The notes under the pieces: generated by a model
Database searches by the model: none
Told to the model about the DNA's origin: nothing
The model's input: only the letters and a program-made list of their open reading frames with translations
Made by a program: the position numbers and the translations under genes
Shown here: in pieces, positions 1-5,696 of the stretch
Layout of the letters: every line of letters begins with the position of its first letter
Position numbering within the stretch: position 1 is the first letter of the stretch
Assembly: GCA_950060715.1 (NCBI GenBank)
Contig: CATLVA010000006.1
Coordinates: 1 to 14,492 of the forward strand
DNA: 14,492 nt
Direction: 5' to 3'
DNA from: an uncultured Oligoflexia bacterium
Lineage (GTDB): Bacteria > Bdellovibrionota > Bacteriovoracia > Bacteriovoracales > Bacteriovoracaceae

Positions 1-261
1 TTTAACAGGTACTCCTATAACAGGCAAATAACTAAAGGCCGCTAACATTCCCGGCAGATGTGCTGCTCCACCAGCACCAGCGATGATACAGTCAAACTCA
101 TTTTTTTCACAATACTGAGTGAAGGCCTGTAATTCGTCTGCCATACGATGTGCTGAAACAACATTTTTCTCAAAGCTTACCTCAAACTGCTGCAAGACTT
201 CTTGAGCACCTTTCATCACTTCCCAATCGCTAGAACTCCCCATGACGATCATCACTTTCAT
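1..261 (-). CDS. purE: N5-carboxyaminoimidazole ribonucleotide mutase PurE (class I), 3' end cut off by window
   Basis: PurE converts N5-CAIR, made by PurK, into CAIR in the cytosol (step 6 of IMP synthesis). I translated 87 codons from the ATG at 261 to the left edge. The protein begins MKVMIVMGSSSDWEVMKGA, has the substrate-binding SAHRM at residues 36-40, and AGAGGAAHLPGM at 61-72. These are class I PurE signatures, and the line-up with E. coli PurE as I remember it is ungapped. A full class I protein has about 160-170 residues, so roughly half is missing at the window edge. The ATG overlaps the purK stop as ATGA, so translation is probably coupled. Having purK upstream of purE is the reverse of the common purE-purK order. 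A PurK partner next door fits a class I mutase rather than a class II carboxylase. Confidence 0.97.
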   Translation of the reverse strand, partial: MKVMIVMGSSSDWEVMKGAQEVLQQFEVSFEKNVVSAHRMADELQAFTQYCEKNEFDCIIAGAGGAAHLPGMLAAFSYLPVIGVPVK

Positions 262-1358
262 AAACGATATTCCTTCTCCACCCATTTAGCTGACTCCGAG
301 GTAGTATTTTGATTATCAAAGAAAGTTATATGACCTAGTTTTCGACCAGGACGACTTTCTTTTTTGCCATACATATGGATTTTATAAGGGCATAACTCTT
401 CTTTATAGGGAAAGCTTAGCTGATAAGCTCCATTGTCCCTACCTATAATATTCAACATTGTTAAATTTAAATAGCGTCGTGTTGGCATATAAAGCTCGCT
501 ATCAACAATCGCGTTTATAAACATGTCAAACTGGGAGTATGAATACCCTTCAATACTGAAATGAAATGAATTATGAACTCTAGGAGCTGCTTCGTTAAAA
601 AGTATACGCCCATCCAAAGTTTCGAAAAACTCAAATGCATAGACCCCAGGACCAGAGAGTGCATCACTAATTTTTTGTACTCTCTCTTTAATCGCTGACT
701 TTACAAGTGAAGAGACTCTTTCTCCATCTTCAACGAATAAACATTTTTGATCTTGTTGCACTGTCAAACAAGGATCAAAAATAAATTCATCTTGAAGGCC
801 TTTCACTAATAAACAGGCATACTCATTTTTTAGATCTAACTTTTCCTCCAGAAAAGCATCTGAAAAACGTTGATCCAGCCTAAGGCCATCTAATTCTTCC
901 TTGGAATGCACAATCTTATTACCGTAACCATCATAGCCACCATGGGACATTTTTAAGACCAAAGGATATTGCAAGCTTACATTAACGGAAGTATTGAAAG
1001 TTTTCGCGTAATCTATTCCAAGCGTATCCATCAAAGTTTTTTGATTTTTTTTCGTATATAGTTTTTTATAATCAGCTAACTCTGGATAAACTTTTGTCCC
1101 TGTCTCTTTTTGTAGCTCAACAAGAAGGTCCACATCAAAAAACTCACTTTCCAAACAAACAAGATCAACACTCTGAAAAAAGTTTTTTAAATTTATTTTG
1201 TCGTCACGCTCACCGACAAAAAGATCCTGACACAAGCTGACTATAGGATCATCGATTGAATCACAATAAGCGGATATTTCAAAATCCCGTTTAACTGCTG
1301 ACGAAGCAATTAGGCTAGCTAACTGGCCGCCCCCCAAAAGTCCTAGGCGCTTTTTCAT
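258..1358 (-). CDS. purK: N5-carboxyaminoimidazole ribonucleotide synthase PurK
   Basis: PurK is an ATP-grasp ligase that carboxylates AIR with bicarbonate and ATP to give N5-CAIR, the PurE substrate. The 366-residue length is normal. Visible motifs are the N-terminal glycine loop LGLLGGGQLA (residues 5-14), the ATP-grasp loop SHGGYDGYG (138-146), the AFEFFE strand carrying a metal-binding acidic residue (241-246), and NEAAPRVHNSFHFSIE (255-270) followed by SQFDMF. The start at 1358 is fixed because the LGLLGGG loop begins four residues later. There is no Shine-Dalgarno sequence before it; the bases just upstream are a -10 box and TAAAAT, which suggests a leaderless mRNA. A run of six G sits in the glycine-loop codons but the frame is intact. 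The gene heads a two-gene operon with purE, divergent from purF. Confidence 0.97.
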   Translation of the reverse strand: MKKRLGLLGGGQLASLIASSAVKRDFEISAYCDSIDDPIVSLCQDLFVGERDDKINLKNFFQSVDLVCLESEFFDVDLLVELQKETGTKVYPELADYKKLYTKKNQKTLMDTLGIDYAKTFNTSVNVSLQYPLVLKMSHGGYDGYGNKIVHSKEELDGLRLDQRFSDAFLEEKLDLKNEYACLLVKGLQDEFIFDPCLTVQQDQKCLFVEDGERVSSLVKSAIKERVQKISDALSGPGVYAFEFFETLDGRILFNEAAPRVHNSFHFSIEGYSYSQFDMFINAIVDSELYMPTRRYLNLTMLNIIGRDNGAYQLSFPYKEELCPYKIHMYGKKESRPGRKLGHITFFDNQNTTSESAKWVEKEYRL

Positions 1359-1364
1359 ATTTTA

Positions 1365-1393
1365 AATATAGACAGCATAAAATTAGAGGTCAA
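1365..1393 (-). promoter_or_regulatory. Probable purKE promoter, sigma-70 type
   Basis: On the minus strand, TTGACC (1393-1388) and TATATT (1370-1365) are separated by exactly 17 bp. Each hexamer matches the consensus at five of six positions. The -10 box ends 6 nt before the purK ATG, so the predicted transcription start is at or within a base or two of the A of the start codon. Confidence 0.7.
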
Positions 1394-1423
1394 TTTTTTA
1401 TTAGAAAAACTTAAAAAAATAAT

Positions 1424-1445
1424 AAGTTTAACTAATATTTAACTT
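1424..1445. promoter_or_regulatory. Possible operator dyad in the purK-purF intergenic region
   Basis: AAGTTTAA (1424-1431) and TTTAACTT (1438-1445) form an imperfect dyad with 7 of 8 positions matching across a 6-bp centre. Its right arm overlaps the candidate purF -35 box. The region is very A+T-rich, so chance is a serious alternative. No known PurR box was recognised. Confidence 0.25.
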
Positions 1446-1473
1446 TACAGTTTGGTCACTTAATAATTATGCT
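1444..1473 (+). promoter_or_regulatory. Candidate purF operon promoter
   Basis: TTTACA (1444-1449, five of six) and TATGCT (1468-1473, four of six) are separated by 18 bp. This predicts a start near 1480 and a leader of about 20 nt, too short for a purine or PRPP riboswitch. The AT-rich region offers other weak candidates, so the exact boxes are uncertain. Confidence 0.4.
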
Positions 1474-1499
1474 TTTGATAAATCAATTTAGGGTCTCTT

Positions 1500-2927
1500 A
1501 TGTGTGGAATTATTGGCATAACCGGAACCCCCTACGCTGCAATGGAATGCTACTTAGGTCTAATGATGCTTCAGCATAGAGGACAGGACTCTGCAGGCAT
1601 AATTTCCTTTGACTCAAAAAATAACACCTTTCATTCCGATAAAAATATGGGCCATGTAAAAGAGGCCATCGATGAGTCTAGACTCCATGAGCTTACGGGT
1701 AATTCTGCGATAGCCCATAATCGATATTCTACAATCGGTTCTAAAAGGAACCAAGAGATTCAACCTATGTGTATGAACTATCCTTATGGGATAGCGATGG
1801 CGCATAATGGACAGGTATCTAATTCATTAAAACTAAAAGCACAACTTCACGAAAGGTATAAACGTCTATTACTTAGCCAAAATGATCTTGAGCTCATCAT
1901 GAATATTTTTGCGGAAGGTCTCCTGAGTAAGAGCATTGAAAATCTCGATAGTGAAAAAATTTTTCAGGCGGCTCAACATGTTTTTGAAACGGTAGAAGGC
2001 GGCTACTCTGCTGTTTCTCTAATAGCCAATGAAGGCTTAGTCGCCTTTAAGGATATCCATGGCATCCGCCCTCTTTGCTTCGGAAAAAAAGGCAATGCCT
2101 ATGCATTTGCCTCTGAGTCAAAAACACTCGAGTACTTAGAATATACTCATATAGAAGAGCTTGCAGCAGGTGAAGTTATTTATATAGATAAGAATAATAA
2201 GCTCCACCGTAAAAGACTACATCAGGCCACAGCTAAACCATGCATGTTCGAGTGGATATACTTCGCCAACGCTGATAGCACTTTATGGAATAAAAATGTT
2301 TATGCTCTAAGATTAAAACTTGGTGAATTATTAGCAAAACAAATTTCTTCACGTTTTGATTTAGTTGTACCTGTTCCTGATACAGCTCGACCTGCCGCTA
2401 TAACGATATCCGAGAACCTACAAATTCCTTACAGAGAAGTACTTATTAAGAATAGATACGCTCAAAGAACCTTTATCCTTAACAATCAAAAGGATAGAGA
2501 GAAGGCTGTTCGCCTAAAGCTAAATGTTGTACGTGAATTAGTGAAGGATAAGGATATACTATTAGTCGATGATAGTATTGTGAGAGGCACGACTGCCAAA
2601 CACATCATTAAACTATTAAAAGATAAAGGTGCAAAATCAGTTTCGATTGCGAGCACATGCCCTGAGCTTAGACACCCCTGTTTTTACGGGATCGATTTTC
2701 CTGACGAAAAAGATTTGATCTCTTCGATGCACGATCCTAAACAAATTGCCAAAATCACTGGCGCTAAAGAAGTAATTTTTTTAAGCCAAGACAATTTAAA
2801 AAAAGCATTTAAATCACAAGGTACCTGCATGGCATGTATTGATGGCCAGTACCCTGTGAAAGTCGAAAGTGAACAATTTATTGAAACAAGGATAAAAGAT
2901 CATGATAGTTTATCGCGGATCAACTAA
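1500..2927 (+). CDS. purF: Amidophosphoribosyltransferase PurF, Fe-S type without propeptide
   Basis: PurF catalyses the committed step: PRPP plus glutamine gives 5-phosphoribosylamine. Residues 1-240 are the class II (Ntn) glutaminase domain. MCGIIGI exposes Cys2 as nucleophile after Met removal, followed by LQHRGQDSAG (24-33), NRYSTIG (74-80) and AHNG (101-104). The C-terminal PRTase domain has the PRPP loop VDDSIVRGTT (356-365). Cys248, Cys394, Cys443 and Cys446 lie in contexts matching the four 4Fe-4S ligands of Bacillus subtilis PurF (PCMFEW, RHPCFYGID, CMAC), and the first spacing is the same 146 residues. Unlike the Bacillus enzyme there is no propeptide: an in-frame TAA at 1479-1481 precedes the ATG with no start between. 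The Shine-Dalgarno is a modest AGGG at 1490-1493. First gene of the operon; it overlaps the next gene by 26 bp. Confidence 0.98.
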   Translation: MCGIIGITGTPYAAMECYLGLMMLQHRGQDSAGIISFDSKNNTFHSDKNMGHVKEAIDESRLHELTGNSAIAHNRYSTIGSKRNQEIQPMCMNYPYGIAMAHNGQVSNSLKLKAQLHERYKRLLLSQNDLELIMNIFAEGLLSKSIENLDSEKIFQAAQHVFETVEGGYSAVSLIANEGLVAFKDIHGIRPLCFGKKGNAYAFASESKTLEYLEYTHIEELAAGEVIYIDKNNKLHRKRLHQATAKPCMFEWIYFANADSTLWNKNVYALRLKLGELLAKQISSRFDLVVPVPDTARPAAITISENLQIPYREVLIKNRYAQRTFILNNQKDREKAVRLKLNVVRELVKDKDILLVDDSIVRGTTAKHIIKLLKDKGAKSVSIASTCPELRHPCFYGIDFPDEKDLISSMHDPKQIAKITGAKEVIFLSQDNLKKAFKSQGTCMACIDGQYPVKVESEQFIETRIKDHDSLSRIN

Positions 2928-5106
2928 AGAGATTAGAAAGAAAAAAGAGAATTTAATTTTTAAATTCACTGATGATTATTCAATATACGATTATGGAAAA
3001 ATGCCTAATTCAATCCCTAACAAAGGCAAATACCTAGCGAAGATGGCCACAAACTGGTTTCAAATCCTAGAAAACCCAGATAGCTTTAAAGATTTAAAAA
3101 CACCTCCCTTTTGTCTTGAAACGCTAGATACAAATCTATTGTCTGAACTAGTTTTTAATGGTGCGAAAACTCATTTTGTTGCCCCAATATCAAAGAGGGA
3201 GATAGAGGTTCAAGCCTTCAAAGTGGCTCAAGCTGAGCGAATAGATGGAAGTTTCGACTATAGTTTTTTTGAAACAAAACCTGAAAACACAACGATTCCC
3301 CTTGAATGTATTTTTCGATTCGGAGCTCCACTGGGCTCGAGCTTACTGGATCATGATTCAAATTTATTACCAAATACCTATTTTGAAGAAATACAAGTTG
3401 AATTTAGTACCAAGCTTGAACCTAAGGACAGGAAACTAAGTTTAGAAGAAGCCATCACCATCGCTGGCCTAAGCTCAAAAGAGATTAATCAGCTTATTTC
3501 ATTAGTTAAGATTTACGCCTCCTTACTTTGGAAAACATTTAATAGTAAAGGTCTTGAGCTATGGGATGGTAAATTTGAATTTGCATTTGGTAAGAAAAAC
3601 CTAAAGAGCGAAAGAGAAATCGTTTTAATTGACTCAATTGGACCTGATGAATTGAGGCTCACCTATAAAAACCTACCTTTATCAAAAGAATTTCTCCGTC
3701 AGCTATACCGAGACACGAAATGGTACAGGTCATGGACAAGCGGAGAAAGAAAGACACCAAAGAAGCTCTCTCATAAAAAAATTTCTGCAGCAAAGGAGAT
3801 TTATAAACAACTGAGTTTAATATTTGAAACCGACAGTTTTAGCTTGCCTAAAAAAACTGAAAAATTGATAAAAGACTATAATCAACATGTTGTCGTTTTG
3901 GGTAAAGGAGCAAGAGAACATGCCCTAGCGAGATCACTTGCTGCATCTCCTAAAGTGAAACAAGTAACTGTCATTCCAGGAAATCCAGGAATGCGTGAAC
4001 ATAAAATCTATCCCCAAGAAGTCCAGCCACAAAATTGGATCGAGTTTTGTAAATATTCTGAGGTCAGCTATGTCGTTATCGGACCAGAAGACCTAATAAC
4101 AGAGGGATGGGCTGATAAATTTCAGTCTCATAATATACCCTGTTTAGCACCTACCCAAAAAGCAAGTTTATTGGAAAGTTCAAAAGCCTATTCAAAAACA
4201 TTCATGCGTAAGTACAAAATCCCTACTGCCGATTTTAAAGTTTTTGAAGATCAAGAAAATGCATATAAATATATTCAAGACTCTAACAATGAAAAATTTG
4301 TCATCAAAAAATCTGGGCTAGCCGCAGGAAAAGGTGTTTTTATTTGCGAAGACAAGTCCACCGCTCTCGATGCAATCACTCAAATTCAGGATGACAAAAT
4401 CATTGTAGAAGAATTACTTGAAGGGCCTGAGGTGTCTTATTTTGTCCTTTGTAATAAGGAAAACTTCACTACATTAGGAACCGCCTGTGATTATAAACGA
4501 CTTCTTGATGGCAATAAGGGACCTAATACGGGAGGTATGGGATGCTATTCTCCTGCTCGCTGGCTATCCAAAAAAGACATCAAGAAAATTGAAGACAAAA
4601 TTATTGCTCCCACTCTTAAAGGTATGGTCAAAGAAAAAAGGGCGTTCTCTGGAGTTTTATTTGTTGGATTAATGAAAACGAAATCAGGCTTTAAAGTCTT
4701 GGAATATAATGTGAGGTTTGGAGATCCTGAGACACAAACGATTCTCCCAACTCTAAAAGAAAGCATCCATGAAGTATGTGTAGCTGCCATTAATAACACT
4801 TTTAAAAAAATAAAAATCAAGAAATCGAAATACAATAGTGTTCATCTCGTAAAAGCTTCGAAAGACTATCCTTTCTCAGTTACCACTCCCACCAAAATTG
4901 AAAACAATTTCATCAGCAATAGTAAGGCTCAACTCTTTTTTGCCGGTGTAAAAAAGGAAGACAATCAACTTTTATCTTCAGGTGGTAGGATCTTAGGAAT
5001 TACTTGTTTGGATGAAAACCAAGGTCAGGCCAGATTAAAACTCTACCAAAAAGCACTTGAAATTAAGTTCCAAGGTGAACAATATAGACAGGACATTGGG
5101 CTATGA
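2902..5106 (+). CDS. purCD: Fused SAICAR synthetase (PurC) - phosphoribosylamine-glycine ligase (PurD)
   Basis: One uninterrupted 734-codon frame carries two enzymes. Residues 1 to about 300 are a divergent PurC, which joins aspartate to CAIR: YRGSTKEIR (4-12), DYGKMPNSIPNKG (30-42), IPLECIFRFGAPLGSS (132-147), GLELWDGKFEFAFG (217-230) and LSKEFLR (260-266) match the family, although the usual SAGS-like and DxSR segments are altered. A linker runs to about 328. Residues 329-734 are PurD, which makes GAR from phosphoribosylamine, glycine and ATP: VVVLGKGAREHALA (330-343), KKSGLAAGKGV (469-479), GPNTGGMGCYSP (540-551), EYNVRFGDPETQ (601-612), SSGGRILG (692-699) and EGEQYRQDIG near the end. PurD at about 406 residues is near normal length. 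The start is supported by AAGGAT at 2888-2893. The fusion joins steps 2 and 7, which are not consecutive. It overlaps purN by ATGA. Confidence 0.93.
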   Translation: MIVYRGSTKEIRKKKENLIFKFTDDYSIYDYGKMPNSIPNKGKYLAKMATNWFQILENPDSFKDLKTPPFCLETLDTNLLSELVFNGAKTHFVAPISKREIEVQAFKVAQAERIDGSFDYSFFETKPENTTIPLECIFRFGAPLGSSLLDHDSNLLPNTYFEEIQVEFSTKLEPKDRKLSLEEAITIAGLSSKEINQLISLVKIYASLLWKTFNSKGLELWDGKFEFAFGKKNLKSEREIVLIDSIGPDELRLTYKNLPLSKEFLRQLYRDTKWYRSWTSGERKTPKKLSHKKISAAKEIYKQLSLIFETDSFSLPKKTEKLIKDYNQHVVVLGKGAREHALARSLAASPKVKQVTVIPGNPGMREHKIYPQEVQPQNWIEFCKYSEVSYVVIGPEDLITEGWADKFQSHNIPCLAPTQKASLLESSKAYSKTFMRKYKIPTADFKVFEDQENAYKYIQDSNNEKFVIKKSGLAAGKGVFICEDKSTALDAITQIQDDKIIVEELLEGPEVSYFVLCNKENFTTLGTACDYKRLLDGNKGPNTGGMGCYSPARWLSKKDIKKIEDKIIAPTLKGMVKEKRAFSGVLFVGLMKTKSGFKVLEYNVRFGDPETQTILPTLKESIHEVCVAAINNTFKKIKIKKSKYNSVHLVKASKDYPFSVTTPTKIENNFISNSKAQLFFAGVKKEDNQLLSSGGRILGITCLDENQGQARLKLYQKALEIKFQGEQYRQDIGL

Positions 5107-5696
5107 TTAAAGCTGCCCTCTTAGCTTCCGGCCAAGGATCAAATGCAAAGGCTCTTCTAAAAAAAGAGACCACTCTTGATGATGTTTCCATAGAGTTAGT
5201 TATTACAGATAACCCTCATGCTGGAGTTATAGACATCGCAGATAATTTTAACAAGCCATGTTTTATATTTCCAAAAGGTAAAAGTAGTAAGAATCAACAT
5301 GAGACCTTAATTTTAGAAACTTTGCATGATTTCGAAGTAGATTGGGTTTTACTTGCAGGCTATATGAGGCTTTTATCAGAGGACTTTATTAAGAGCTTTT
5401 ATTGTCCTGATTTGAAACAAAGTAAAATTCTCAATATCCACCCTTCTCTTCTTCCTCTGCACCCAGGGCTAAATGCTTATGAAAAAACGTTCAAGCATAC
5501 CCCTAGGCAAGCGGGAGTGACTATTCATTACGTCGACTCTGGCATGGATACGGGAAAAATTCTTATACAAGAAAAATTTGAATCGTTGAGTGAAAATTTT
5601 GAAGAATTCAAACAAGAAGGACTCAAATTAGAACATCGATTGTACACAAAAGTACTGAGCCAATTAAGCAATATAGCAAAGGAAGGGCATATATGA
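5103..5696 (+). CDS. purN: Phosphoribosylglycinamide formyltransferase PurN
   Basis: PurN transfers a formyl group from 10-formyltetrahydrofolate to GAR, giving FGAR (step 3). The 197-residue length is typical. The N-terminal substrate loop is LLASGQGSNAKAL (6-18). The catalytic triad of the family is visible as Asn111 and His113 in LNIHPSLLP and Asp149 in DSGMDTGKIL. LLAGYMRLLS is the usual folate-site strand, and the HPG after the catalytic loop is also present. The start overlaps the purCD stop as ATGA and the stop overlaps purL the same way, so all three are likely translationally coupled. No formate-dependent purT is present in the window, so PurN should be the step-3 enzyme. Confidence 0.97.
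   Translation: MIKAALLASGQGSNAKALLKKETTLDDVSIELVITDNPHAGVIDIADNFNKPCFIFPKGKSSKNQHETLILETLHDFEVDWVLLAGYMRLLSEDFIKSFYCPDLKQSKILNIHPSLLPLHPGLNAYEKTFKHTPRQAGVTIHYVDSGMDTGKILIQEKFESLSENFEEFKQEGLKLEHRLYTKVLSQLSNIAKEGHI

Noticed and set aside
1476..1499. Riboswitch upstream of purF
   Set aside because: The predicted leader is only about 20 nt and no purine-aptamer or PRPP-aptamer features are visible in the intergenic region.
4545..4835. 96-codon open frame on the minus strand inside purCD
   Set aside because: It lies antisense to the PurD ATP-grasp region whose motifs are all present on the plus strand. Residue content is that of a shadow frame.
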